DNA from: Haloferax marinisediminis
Lineage (GTDB): Archaea > Halobacteriota > Halobacteria > Halobacteriales > Haloferacaceae
Direction: 5' to 3'
DNA: 64,000 nucleotides
Assembly (NCBI RefSeq): GCF_009674585.1
Contig: NZ_WKJP01000001.1
Span: forward strand, 1,054,001-1,118,000
Shown piece by piece: positions 16,898-24,890 of this stretch. Within the stretch, counting starts at the first letter, position 1, and every line of letters begins with the position of its first letter. Both the position numbers and the translations under genes were made by a program. A model generated the notes under the pieces. The model was not told the DNA's origin, made no database searches, and worked only from the letters and a program-made list of their open reading frames with translations.

Positions 16898-18301
16898 CTA
16901 ACCTAGGTAACCAAGTTCTTTCAACCGTTCCTCAGTGTTTTCATTGATTTCTATATTTTCGTCACTATGACTAAGAGAGACTGAATTGTTGATCGTTGTA
17001 AGATATTCTTCACGATTCTCCTCACATAAGTCATTGAGAGGCTGTTCTCTTCCATTCTCGACATTGAAAATTTCACGGTTATCCCTGCTATCGATCACCA
17101 TTTTCGTTCGATACTTGATTAACGAAGCCAACCACTTAGAGTTAGAATTGTTATTGAAATCAACGGGATCCCCCGGTGAGGTCGAATGAGCAATAATTTC
17201 TCTGTCCTCTTTGATTGAGTCCTGTAATATATTTTGACCGTGGAAATTCCTTGAGGTCAATTCTGTCCCAGCTTCAGATAGTATTGTTGGCGCAAGATCA
17301 AGTAGACTCACTGGAGCAGATATCTCTTTTTCGTCTTGCACAGGTACATCACCTGCAAACACGAGTGGAATACGTAACATTTCCTCGTACAGTGTCATTT
17401 CCCTCGGGATCGAGGGGCGACCGGCATGTCCAAAGCATCCGTGATCCCAAAGTTCTTCTCCGTGATCAGAGGAACAGATGAAAAGTGTACTATCAAGGTC
17501 GATTTCGTCCACTAATTTAGATATGTTCTCGTCCGCCTGTAGGATACTAGCATCGTAAGCATCACGTAGGTATTGTTGTTGCTCTTTGTCGAGTTCCCAA
17601 ACGAAGTTACCTTTCCGGGTATGCGTCATAGCCCGTGTGAGGAGACGCGCGTATCGATTTTCATTGAAAGAGAACTCTGATACCTGTTCGAAGTGTTCTT
17701 CTGCAAAGTTATACGGATAATGTGTATCCATAAAGTGTATCCAAATGAAAAACGGTTCTTCAACAGCCGACATCCAATCAATCGCTTCTTCAACTAGTTT
17801 TTGGTCTTCGACGTGAGGCTGCAGGACTCCAGCGAAGCGATGGTAACTGTCCTTCAGCATCACCCCGATCTTACCGGAGACACCCCCAGAATCAAGAAAC
17901 TTCTTCCCTTTATCGAATATCTCGCTGGCTATTCTGGAGGATTCAGAGCTATCATCGGATATATTTGAAAAGTCAATGTGAGTGCCGAAATCACTATGGT
18001 AATTAAATCTCGGGATTTGGATGTTAGAATTAACAAAACAGGTTTGATACCCACTTTCTTGAAGATATTTTGGGATGGTATCCTTCTCCTGCAAAGCAAG
18101 AACACCGTCTGAAAGCGGGAGTAGTCCGGTAAGTGCGGAGGGCATTGAATGTGGAGTACACGGTGCATTAGATCTAGCGTTGAGGAAATTCACTTGGGCA
18201 AGCTGCTCGAGTGTAGGAGTAGTGTTTTTAGAGTATCCACCTACAGTCGTGTGGTCGGCTCTTACCGAATCCAAAGTGACGACAACTACGTTATCCGCCA
18301 T
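16898..18301 (-). CDS. Sulfatase-fold (AlkP superfamily) hydrolase/transferase 3
   Basis: A 467-residue soluble member of the same superfamily, on the opposite strand. Metal-site residues include Asp11 (VVTLDSVRADH) and FICSSDHGEELWDHGCFGHA. The nucleophile loop is NAPCTPHSMPSALTG. It contains Cys48, but by spacing to TG the catalytic residue is Thr49, and the Arg of the formylglycine motif C-x-P-x-R is absent. The C-terminus RLKELGYLG repeats the family tail. It converges with the GT-C-like gene (4-bp gap) and is divergent from the GT2 gene. It could be mistaken for a true sulfatase because of the Cys. Confidence 0.8.
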   Translation of the reverse strand: MADNVVVVTLDSVRADHTTVGGYSKNTTPTLEQLAQVNFLNARSNAPCTPHSMPSALTGLLPLSDGVLALQEKDTIPKYLQESGYQTCFVNSNIQIPRFNYHSDFGTHIDFSNISDDSSESSRIASEIFDKGKKFLDSGGVSGKIGVMLKDSYHRFAGVLQPHVEDQKLVEEAIDWMSAVEEPFFIWIHFMDTHYPYNFAEEHFEQVSEFSFNENRYARLLTRAMTHTRKGNFVWELDKEQQQYLRDAYDASILQADENISKLVDEIDLDSTLFICSSDHGEELWDHGCFGHAGRPSIPREMTLYEEMLRIPLVFAGDVPVQDEKEISAPVSLLDLAPTILSEAGTELTSRNFHGQNILQDSIKEDREIIAHSTSPGDPVDFNNNSNSKWLASLIKYRTKMVIDSRDNREIFNVENGREQPLNDLCEENREEYLTTINNSVSLSHSDENIEINENTEERLKELGYLG

Positions 18302-18372
18302 GGTGTTTGAGAGATAATCAAATGCAATAACTTTACTGACTCGTTGACTAATTCTTGATTGAGGTAGATGCT

Positions 18373-19380
18373 ATGAATGAACCCGTCTCCGTTATTTTGG
18401 TAAATTACAATACGAGCAATTACACTAACAGCTGTATTGAGTCACTGTTAGATTCGGACTATAAGAACCTAGAGATAATAGTTGTAGACAACAATTCCGA
18501 TTCAAGCGATATACAACAGTTAGAAGAATTTGACAAGACGGAATTCTATTATCTGGAGGAGAACATTGGATTTGCAGGGGCATGTAATTACGGTGCACAG
18601 AAGTCGATTGGTGAATTCATTTTCTTCCTTAACAACGATACTGAACTTGAATCCGACACAATATCATTATTAGTGGAGAAGGTTCGGAATCCTGAGGTCG
18701 GTGCAGTAACTCCTCAAGTTAGGTTTCACCACAATCAATCTGTAATCGACCGAGACGTAGGTTATTTCGATACGTTAGCGTATGGGTGGCATCCGCGGCA
18801 ACAAATGGGTGCAGATGAGTTGAAGTCGTCGGAAGAGGTGATTGAGTCCCCTTGGATCTCCGGCTGTGCATTTATGACGACAAAAGATGTTCTCAAAACA
18901 GTCGGCTACTTTGACGAAGATTTCTTTATGTACTGTGAAGATCTGGAACTCTCTATTCGCATCAGAAAACGGGGATACCGTCTCCAAGTTGTAAACGATG
19001 CTATCGTGTACCACAAATACTCTGCTTCATCAAAGGACGATGTTGAAATTGATCGGAGTTCCTTCCAAATCAAACATCAATCAAAAAACCGAATGAAGAT
19101 AATATTTAAACACTATCCCCACAAGCACATAGTTGCTTATTTTCCGCATTTGGTTCTTAGTAATGCGTACTGGTGTCTGGTATTGGCGAGCGACGATGGA
19201 ATATCAAGTGCCGCAACACAGGTCAAAGAATTAATTAAATATTCGTTATTAGGTGTAGTAGACCGGGGAGACCATGGTAGTAATGCCAACTGGATAGAAA
19301 TGATGACTAAAAATGGTTTTCGAGATTACCTCAACATCGCGTTGAACCGGTCTGAAACGTATAACGAAAACCAATTCTAA
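18373..19380 (+). CDS. Glycosyltransferase family 2, rhamnosyltransferase-like
   Basis: A 335-residue GT-A enzyme. The nucleotide-binding half has VSVILVNYNTSNYTNSCIES and IIVVDNNSDS, with FFLNNDTELE as the metal-binding DxD equivalent. The acceptor half has ISGCAFMTTKDVL and FDEDFFMYCEDLELSIRIRK, the pattern seen in WbbL-type rhamnosyltransferases. A TTG at 18355 opens the frame, but ATG 18373 is a better start. The dTDP-rhamnose-type genes immediately downstream make rhamnose transfer a reasonable inference, not proof. It is the last AT-rich gene of the cassette and lies on the cytoplasmic side, with no clear membrane anchor. Confidence 0.85.
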   Translation: MNEPVSVILVNYNTSNYTNSCIESLLDSDYKNLEIIVVDNNSDSSDIQQLEEFDKTEFYYLEENIGFAGACNYGAQKSIGEFIFFLNNDTELESDTISLLVEKVRNPEVGAVTPQVRFHHNQSVIDRDVGYFDTLAYGWHPRQQMGADELKSSEEVIESPWISGCAFMTTKDVLKTVGYFDEDFFMYCEDLELSIRIRKRGYRLQVVNDAIVYHKYSASSKDDVEIDRSSFQIKHQSKNRMKIIFKHYPHKHIVAYFPHLVLSNAYWCLVLASDDGISSAATQVKELIKYSLLGVVDRGDHGSNANWIEMMTKNGFRDYLNIALNRSETYNENQF

Positions 19381-19437
19381 GAAGCATCACTACTAAGTAA
19401 CGTAGAAATAACACTTTCTGGTTGAATCACACCCCAC

Positions 19438-19446
19438 ATATTAATA
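19438..19446 (+). promoter_or_regulatory. TATA box of agl13
   Basis: atattaata is centred about 24 bp before the agl13 ATG (19466), the spacing for leaderless haloarchaeal transcripts. It gives the conserved sugar-nucleotide block a promoter separate from the variable cassette. Confidence 0.6.
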
Positions 19447-19465
19447 CGCCAATTCCACCAACTAA

Positions 19466-19936
19466 ATGACAATGATACACGGAGTTGAAATCAAAAATCT
19501 CCAGGTAAATGCCGACGAGCGCGGCCACCTCGTTGAAGTATTCCGCGAAGATTGGGACGAGTACGACATTGACCCCGCCATGTCCTACTACTCGATGACC
19601 TACCCAGGTGTCGTCAGAGCCTGGCACCGACACCTCGAAGGCCAAATCGACCACTTCGTCTGCCCGAAGGGTCGTATCAAAGTCGGCGTTTACGACGACA
19701 GGGAGGACTCCCCAACCCAAGGCGAGCTTGACACGTTCATCATCGGCGAGCACAACCAGAAAGTCATCCGCATTCCGGGCGACTGCTGGCACGGGTTCAA
19801 AGCCATCGGCGACGAGCCGGCGTTCCTCATCAACTACCCGACGAACCTCTACGACTACGAGGACCCCGACGAAGAGCGAATTCCGTACGACGACGATAGA
19901 ATTCCGTACGACTGGAACGCCGAAATCCACGGCTGA
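19466..19936 (+). CDS. agl13: dTDP-4-dehydrorhamnose 3,5-epimerase-like protein Agl13
   Basis: A 156-residue cupin-type RmlC relative, epimerising C3 and C5 of the keto-sugar made by the 4,6-dehydratase. The RmlC core is visible: VVRAWHRHLEGQIDHFVCPK with the substrate His/Arg residues, then IPGDCWHGFKAIGDEPAFLI and NYPTNLYDYEDPDE. It is shorter than bacterial RmlC (about 185). The gene order agl13-agl11-agl14-agl12-agl8-agl6 matches what I recall for H. volcanii HVO_2056-HVO_2061 of the low-salt N-glycosylation pathway, which is the basis for the symbol. GC content returns to host level exactly here. Confidence 0.88.
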   Translation: MTMIHGVEIKNLQVNADERGHLVEVFREDWDEYDIDPAMSYYSMTYPGVVRAWHRHLEGQIDHFVCPKGRIKVGVYDDREDSPTQGELDTFIIGEHNQKVIRIPGDCWHGFKAIGDEPAFLINYPTNLYDYEDPDEERIPYDDDRIPYDWNAEIHG

Positions 19937-19970
19937 AACCCCGCAGGCGTCTATCGCGGAGTCACAAACA

Positions 19971-19977
19971 TATTTAA
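19971..19977 (+). promoter_or_regulatory. TATA box of agl11
   Basis: tatttaa lies 28-34 bp before the agl11 ATG, consistent with an independent leaderless transcript although agl13 ends only 68 bp upstream. Confidence 0.6.
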
Positions 19978-20004
19978 CATATTATTGGAAAGTCACATCT
20001 GTCG

Positions 20005-21078
20005 ATGAAAGGCGTCTTACTCTCGGGGGGGACTGGGTCTCGACTTCGGCCCATTACCCACACCGGACCGAAGCAACTCGTCCCAGTAGCGAACAAACCA
20101 GTCCTTGAGTACGCGATCGAGGACCTCAAAGAAGCGGGCATCACCGAGATTGGAGTCATCCTCGGACACAAAGGCCGCGAAGAGATCCAAGACCTCCTTG
20201 GCGACGGCTCTGAGTACGGAGTCGAGATTACGTACATCGTCCAGGGGAACCCACTCGGCCTCGCACACGCGGCAGGGTGTGCGAAAGACTTCGTCGGTGA
20301 CGACGACTTTGTGATGTACCTCGGCGACAACATCCTCAAACAGGGTGTCGTCGATCTCGTCGAAAGCTTCGAATCGGGGGACTACGGAGCAGGTATCGCA
20401 CTCCAAGAGGTAGACAACCCACAGCAGTTCGGCATCGCAGATGTCGACGCTGAGGGCAACGTCACCCAACTCATCGAGAAACCTGATGAGCCGCCGACGA
20501 ACCTTGCGCTCATCGGGATGTACGTCTTCTCTTCTGCAGTCTTCGATGCAATCGAACGACTTGAACCCTCCTGGCGTGGTGAACTCGAAATCACAGACGC
20601 GATTCAATCACTCCTCGAAGACGGGTACGCGATCGACTCCCACGTCGTCGAAGGCTGGTGGAAAGACACTGGGAAACCAGAGGACATCCTCGAAGCGAAT
20701 CAACTCGTCCTCGAAGACAAGTCACTCCGAAAGAGCGGAACGGTCGAATCTGACGCAACCGTTGACGGTCGCGTCGAACTCCACGAGACGGCGACCATCG
20801 AAGACGGTGCCGTCGTCCGTGGCCCGGTTTCGATCGACGAAGGCTCGGTCATCAAGTCCGGAACCTACGTGGGGCCGTACACGTCGGTCGGTGCCAACTC
20901 GACACTCGATGGAGTGCACATCGAGAATTCAGTCGTCATCGGTAACTCGACGATCGAGACGTCCGGTCGAATCGTCGACAGCCTCCTCGGCAAAGGTGCG
21001 AACGTCGGCAGTGCAGACGAGTTCCTCCCTGAAGGCCGAAGACTCGTGGTCGGCGAGAACTCTCAACTGAAACTCTAA
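20005..21078 (+). CDS. agl11: Glucose-1-phosphate thymidylyltransferase Agl11 (RmlA-type)
   Basis: A 357-residue sugar-phosphate nucleotidylyltransferase making dTDP- (or UDP-) glucose from glucose 1-phosphate. The N-terminal pyrophosphorylase signature is LLSGGTGSRLRPITHTGPKQ (residues 5-24). MYLGDNIL provides the metal-binding Asp and IEKPDEPPT the sugar-binding segment. From about residue 245, hexapeptide-like repeats (SDATVDGRVELHETATIEDG) form a left-handed beta-helix, as in the long archaeal RmlA forms. It is the first step of the dTDP-rhamnose-type branch with Agl12, Agl13 and Agl14. It is followed after 2 bp by a tiny zinc-binding gene. Confidence 0.92.
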   Translation: MKGVLLSGGTGSRLRPITHTGPKQLVPVANKPVLEYAIEDLKEAGITEIGVILGHKGREEIQDLLGDGSEYGVEITYIVQGNPLGLAHAAGCAKDFVGDDDFVMYLGDNILKQGVVDLVESFESGDYGAGIALQEVDNPQQFGIADVDAEGNVTQLIEKPDEPPTNLALIGMYVFSSAVFDAIERLEPSWRGELEITDAIQSLLEDGYAIDSHVVEGWWKDTGKPEDILEANQLVLEDKSLRKSGTVESDATVDGRVELHETATIEDGAVVRGPVSIDEGSVIKSGTYVGPYTSVGANSTLDGVHIENSVVIGNSTIETSGRIVDSLLGKGANVGSADEFLPEGRRLVVGENSQLKL

Positions 21079-21080
21079 CA

Positions 21081-21260
21081 ATGCAAATCATCACTCAAGC
21101 GTGCACGAAGTGCGGTACCATCGTCTCTGCGAACGAACTCGAATCGAATCGCGTGATGAAGTGCCCTGGACTGGGCTGCCAGAACGTCCTTCGGTTCGAC
21201 GACCTCGCCGCAGACGAACGTGAACACTTCCTCGAAAACAGAGACCGTTACAACATATAG
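21081..21260 (+). CDS. 59-residue zinc-ribbon-like small protein
   Basis: A short gene starting 2 bp after the agl11 stop and ending 13 bp inside the 3' end of the convergent agl14. Its product has CTKCG near residue 8 and CPGLGCQNVLRF near residue 28, four cysteines that could bind one zinc ion. It ends ENRDRYNI. Its reading frame, host-like codon use and tight spacing behind agl11 support expression in the same transcript. It may help RNA or protein binding, or partner the nucleotidyltransferase; no function is known to me. Confidence 0.75.
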   Translation: MQIITQACTKCGTIVSANELESNRVMKCPGLGCQNVLRFDDLAADEREHFLENRDRYNI

Positions 21261-22150
21261 TCGCTGAACGCGCCCTCGATTTCCTCGAGGTCGTCTCTGA
21301 GCGTTGGCTGTGGTCGCCCGAGCTCAGCTTCGATTTTCGAGACATCCAAGGACGAATTCTGTGGTCGTGCAGCGTCACGATTGAGGTCGGACATCGAGGA
21401 CTGGGCAATGAGCGATTCGTCGGAGCCAATCAGTTCACAAATCTGCTCTCCAAATTCGTACGGAGTGACGGCCGACTGACTTGCCACGTGGAAGGTTCCA
21501 CTATCATTCGCTTCGAGGAGGTCGAGCGTCGCCTCTGCAACGTGGCCTGCTCGACTAGGTGTGAAGCACTGATCTGTGAACAGAGGGACTTCATCACCAG
21601 AACTGAGCGTCGAAGCGACCCACTGTGGGAACCCAGTGATACTTTTCGTGTCCCCTCGAGCTCCGTAGACGAACGATAGTCTGAGAATCAACGACTCAGA
21701 GTCCGCATCTCGAACAGACTTCTCACCAGCAAGCTTCGAAGCACCGTACTCCTGGACTGGATCGGTGTCTGTATCTTCTGCGTAGTGTTCGTCTGTATCT
21801 CCTGCGAAGACGTAATCAGTAGAGAAGTGAACGAAGTCGATATTTCGCGTAGTGCAGACTTCTGCGATCTCCCCTGGTGCGACACCGTTCACCTGTGCTG
21901 CAAGCTCTGGGTTCGTCTCGCAACCATCGACGTCAGTGTATGCAGCACAGTTAATCACAGTATCCACATCGTGCTCATCCACGAGTGCTGCGACACGTTC
22001 GGTGTCCGTGATATCTAATTCGTGAAGTGGAATCTCGAATTCCGGGGGTTCCGAATGATATCCTCCAACGACGTCAGCACCGCGTTCTTTGAGCGTCTTA
22101 ACGACGACGCTCCCAAGTAACCCGTTCGCCCCAATAACGAGAGTACGCAT
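21248..22150 (-). CDS. agl14: dTDP-4-dehydrorhamnose reductase Agl14 (RmlD-type)
   Basis: A 300-residue short-chain reductase that reduces the 4-keto group to finish the deoxysugar nucleotide. The NAD(P) loop VIGANGLLGSVVV is at residues 5-17. INCAAYTDVDGCETNPELA is the classic RmlD segment, HFSTDYVFAGD precedes the active site and YGASKLAGEKSV carries the catalytic Tyr and Lys. It is transcribed opposite to agl11 and agl12. Its 3' end overlaps the zinc-ribbon gene by 13 bp, and its 5' end shares a 53-bp intergenic region with agl12. Confidence 0.9.
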   Translation of the reverse strand: MRTLVIGANGLLGSVVVKTLKERGADVVGGYHSEPPEFEIPLHELDITDTERVAALVDEHDVDTVINCAAYTDVDGCETNPELAAQVNGVAPGEIAEVCTTRNIDFVHFSTDYVFAGDTDEHYAEDTDTDPVQEYGASKLAGEKSVRDADSESLILRLSFVYGARGDTKSITGFPQWVASTLSSGDEVPLFTDQCFTPSRAGHVAEATLDLLEANDSGTFHVASQSAVTPYEFGEQICELIGSDESLIAQSSMSDLNRDAARPQNSSLDVSKIEAELGRPQPTLRDDLEEIEGAFSDYML

Positions 22151-22174
22151 GCAACCTTCGTGTCGATGAAAATG

Positions 22175-22184
22175 TAAATATATG
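22175..22184. promoter_or_regulatory. Shared divergent TATA element between agl14 and agl12
   Basis: taaatatatg sits in the middle of the 53-bp gap: 20-29 bp before the agl12 ATG on one side and 25-34 bp before the agl14 ATG on the other. Its near-palindromic core could place TBP for both leaderless transcripts, so they may be equally or competitively expressed. Confidence 0.55.
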
Positions 22185-22203
22185 CCGCCTCGAACATTGC
22201 ACT

Positions 22204-23136
22204 ATGGATATTCTCGTTACTGGTGGCGCTGGCTTCATCGGTTCCAATTTCGTTCGGTTCCTTCTCAACGAACGCAACGATTCTGTCACCACGCTCGACG
22301 CGCTCACGTACGCCGGGTCGCGTGACAATCTCGACGGTGTTCTCGACAATCCAAACCACGAGTTTGTGGAGGGTGATATTCGAGACCGTGAACTCGTCAA
22401 CGAACTCGTGGCAGACGTAGACGTAGTAGTAAACTTTGCTGCAGAATCCCACGTCGACCGCTCCATCAATGGTGCAGAACCGTTCGTGTCGACGAACGTC
22501 CAAGGGACACAGACGCTCCTCGACGCTTCGCTCGAAGCCGACATCGACCGCTTCCTCCAGATTTCGACCGACGAGGTCTACGGTGAGATTCACGAGGGCT
22601 TGTTCACCGAAGACGACCCACTCAATCCGCGGAACCCCTACTCGGCGACGAAGGCCGGTGCGGATTTGCTCGTCCAGAGCTACCGGGAGACACACGATCT
22701 TCCTGTGCTCATTACGCGTACCTGCAACAATTTCGGACCCCGTCAACATCCAGAGAAACTCATTCCGAAGTTCATCAAGCGCGCTGCTGAAGGCGAGACC
22801 CTCCCAGTGTACGGTGATGGGTCGAACGTCCGAGAGTGGATTTACGTCGAGGACAACTGCACCGCACTCGACACAGTTCTCCGAGAGGGTGAAATCGGTG
22901 AAGTGTACAACATCGGGAGCGGCGTCGAACTCTCGAACCTCGAGACCACTGAAAAGATTCTGGAAGCTGTCGGCGGTTCATCCGACCAGATTGAGTTCGT
23001 CGAAGACCGTGCAGGACACGACCAGCGATACGCGATTGATGCGACAAAAACGAAGGAACTCGGCTGGGAGCCAGAGTGGAGCTTCGAGGATGGCCTAGAA
23101 GCGTGTGTCGACTACTATCTCGAAACGGATCAGTAG
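22204..23136 (+). CDS. agl12: dTDP-glucose 4,6-dehydratase Agl12 (RmlB-type)
   Basis: A 310-residue extended SDR that dehydrates dTDP-glucose to the 4-keto-6-deoxy sugar. It shows VTGGAGFIGSNFVRFLL (residues 5-21), the RmlB segment FAAESHVDRSI, ISTDEVYGEI with the catalytic acid pair, and YSATKAGADLLVQSYRETH with Tyr/Lys. TRTCNNFGPRQHPEKLIPKF is another RmlB hallmark. The stop codon is immediately followed by the agl8 ATG (zero spacing), so the two form an operon. A leaderless promoter faces away from agl14. Confidence 0.92.
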   Translation: MDILVTGGAGFIGSNFVRFLLNERNDSVTTLDALTYAGSRDNLDGVLDNPNHEFVEGDIRDRELVNELVADVDVVVNFAAESHVDRSINGAEPFVSTNVQGTQTLLDASLEADIDRFLQISTDEVYGEIHEGLFTEDDPLNPRNPYSATKAGADLLVQSYRETHDLPVLITRTCNNFGPRQHPEKLIPKFIKRAAEGETLPVYGDGSNVREWIYVEDNCTALDTVLREGEIGEVYNIGSGVELSNLETTEKILEAVGGSSDQIEFVEDRAGHDQRYAIDATKTKELGWEPEWSFEDGLEACVDYYLETDQ

Positions 23137-23598
23137 ATGTCTGAAGAGATTTTAGAGGAGAGCAAGCCCATACCAGACGATGAGTGGGAGTCCATTGTCC
23201 GAAATGTGCCACTGGTCTCGGTTGATTTGGTTGTTCGACACAACGGTGGGGTTGTACTCGGACTCCGCGAGAACGAACCTGCACGGGGTGAGTGGTTTGT
23301 CCCCGGTGGGACAGTGATGAAGAACGAGACACTTACTGACGCAGTCCACCGAGTTGCTCGAGAAGAATTAGGAAGTGACGTAACAATCGAAGAGCGACTG
23401 GGGACGTTCGAACACTTCTACGACACCTCCGAAATCGAGGGAGTCGACTCGAAGCACTACCTTGCAACCGCGTTCGTCGTTACTCTCGATGCAGACGAAC
23501 TTCGACCAGATGCACAGCACAGTCAGTTGAAAGTGTTTGAACCACCGTACGACGATGTCCACCCGTACGTCGAGCGGTATCTCACAAAACTAGACTGA
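23137..23598 (+). CDS. agl8: Nudix hydrolase Agl8, GDP-mannose mannosyl hydrolase-like
   Basis: A 153-residue Nudix protein. Its box GTVMKNETLTDAVHRVAREELG has the G-x5-E-x7-R frame, but the residue after the Arg is Val instead of Glu. This altered box is typical of GDP-mannose mannosyl hydrolases, which release the sugar instead of cleaving the diphosphate. It may hydrolyse an NDP-sugar to tune pools or supply free sugar. It is directly coupled to agl12. The symbol rests on position in the conserved block; ordinary Nudix housecleaning activity is the alternative. Confidence 0.8.
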   Translation: MSEEILEESKPIPDDEWESIVRNVPLVSVDLVVRHNGGVVLGLRENEPARGEWFVPGGTVMKNETLTDAVHRVAREELGSDVTIEERLGTFEHFYDTSEIEGVDSKHYLATAFVVTLDADELRPDAQHSQLKVFEPPYDDVHPYVERYLTKLD

Positions 23599-23654
23599 AA
23601 ACACGTCGAGATTCTATTTTCTTCACCTGCAGACCGAAAGCGCCAGCGAGCGGC

Positions 23655-24890
23655 TTAGTTGTTGAGCGAACCCAACAGGAACGACCCAAACATAACCTGC
23701 AATCCCAGCACCACAGCCACAGTCGCAACCACGTCAGCAACCGCAATCGGAAGCGCACTGAAGCCACTCGTCACCCACGTGTAAGCCAGGAACCCACCAT
23801 AGGCAAGTCCACCGAGCAACACCGCAGCACCAATCGTTGCGCCACGTTCTAACGACAACCGCTTCGTGAACCACGTCGTGAACGGGTCACTCGACCCACG
23901 GACAGGGTCGGACGAAACCGTCGCAAACGCACCGAACATCATCAGTTGGAACCCAGCGAGCGTCAGCAGACCCCCACCGATACCGGTGTGAATCCCGAAG
24001 GTCGCTCCACCAAGCTCGACGCCAGTCCACGCCAACAACAGCGCCAACAGACCAACCACTGACAGCCCGAACCCTGGCGCAGAGAACAGGTATCCAGGCG
24101 CATTGACGAGCATGAACCGAACGTGCCGCCAGCCGTCGGGGAAGCTCTCCAGATTTGCCTCACCCTCGCGTGGGTGGTACGTAATCGGCTTCTCGGAGAT
24201 CTCCAAGTCCTTCGCACCGGCTTCCATGATCATCTCCGAAGCGAACTCCATGCCGGTCGAGTCGCACTCCATCGTCTCCCAGGCGTCGCGGGTGAACACA
24301 CGCATCCCGGAGTGAGCGTCACTCACACCGGCTCCGTAGAACACGTTCAGGAACTTCGTCAGAAGCGGGTTCCCAACGTGCTCGTGAAGCGGCGGCATCG
24401 AGCCAGGGAGAATCTCGCCCTCCAGGCGGGAACCCATGGCCATGTCCGCCTCACCGGACTGCACGAGCTCGAGCAACTTCGGGAGTTCTTCGAAGTCGTA
24501 GGTCGTGTCGGCGTCACCCATCGCGATGTAGTCACCACGGGTGCGCTCGAACGCGTAGAGGTAGGCGTAACCGTACCCCTTCTTGTCGGGCTCGATGACG
24601 ATGGCTCCCATCTCCTGGGCGATTTCAGGTGTTCGGTCGGTCGAACTGTCGGCGACGACGATTTCGCCGTACACTTGGAGTTCTTCGAGCGCGTTTTTTA
24701 TGCGGTCGATACACTCGGCGATGCCTCCCTCTTCGTTGAGGGTCGGCATGACGACCGAGAGGGTCGGTGTGATGTCACTGTGCCTCGAGAGGAGAAGCTC
24801 GTCACCGCTTTTGTGGACGTCCGCTGCGGACTGTCCGTTGTGGGCCCCCCCAGATTGGATTTCTCCGTCGGAAACTGATTGCAGACTCAT
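23655..24890 (-). CDS. agl6: Dolichol-phosphate hexosyltransferase-like GT2 membrane protein Agl6
   Basis: A 411-residue protein: a GT-A domain (VVMPTLNEEGGIAECIDRI near residue 45, VVADSSTDRT, and metal-binding IAMGDADTTYDFEEL near 130) followed by four hydrophobic helices from about residue 265. This is the DPM1/GtrB-like layout that charges dolichol phosphate with a sugar. In H. volcanii Agl6 performs such a step in the low-salt pathway. It converges with agl8. A TATA-like agataaact (about 25010-25018, minus strand) lies some 120 bp upstream, so the leader is long or a shorter start upstream of VVMPTLNEE is used. Confidence 0.86.
   Translation of the reverse strand: MSLQSVSDGEIQSGGAHNGQSAADVHKSGDELLLSRHSDITPTLSVVMPTLNEEGGIAECIDRIKNALEELQVYGEIVVADSSTDRTPEIAQEMGAIVIEPDKKGYGYAYLYAFERTRGDYIAMGDADTTYDFEELPKLLELVQSGEADMAMGSRLEGEILPGSMPPLHEHVGNPLLTKFLNVFYGAGVSDAHSGMRVFTRDAWETMECDSTGMEFASEMIMEAGAKDLEISEKPITYHPREGEANLESFPDGWRHVRFMLVNAPGYLFSAPGFGLSVVGLLALLLAWTGVELGGATFGIHTGIGGGLLTLAGFQLMMFGAFATVSSDPVRGSSDPFTTWFTKRLSLERGATIGAAVLLGGLAYGGFLAYTWVTSGFSALPIAVADVVATVAVVLGLQVMFGSFLLGSLNN

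Noticed and set aside
16898-18301. Formylglycine sulfatase because of CTP in the active-site loop
   Set aside because: Spacing to the TG puts Thr49, not Cys48, at the catalytic position, and the motif Arg is missing.
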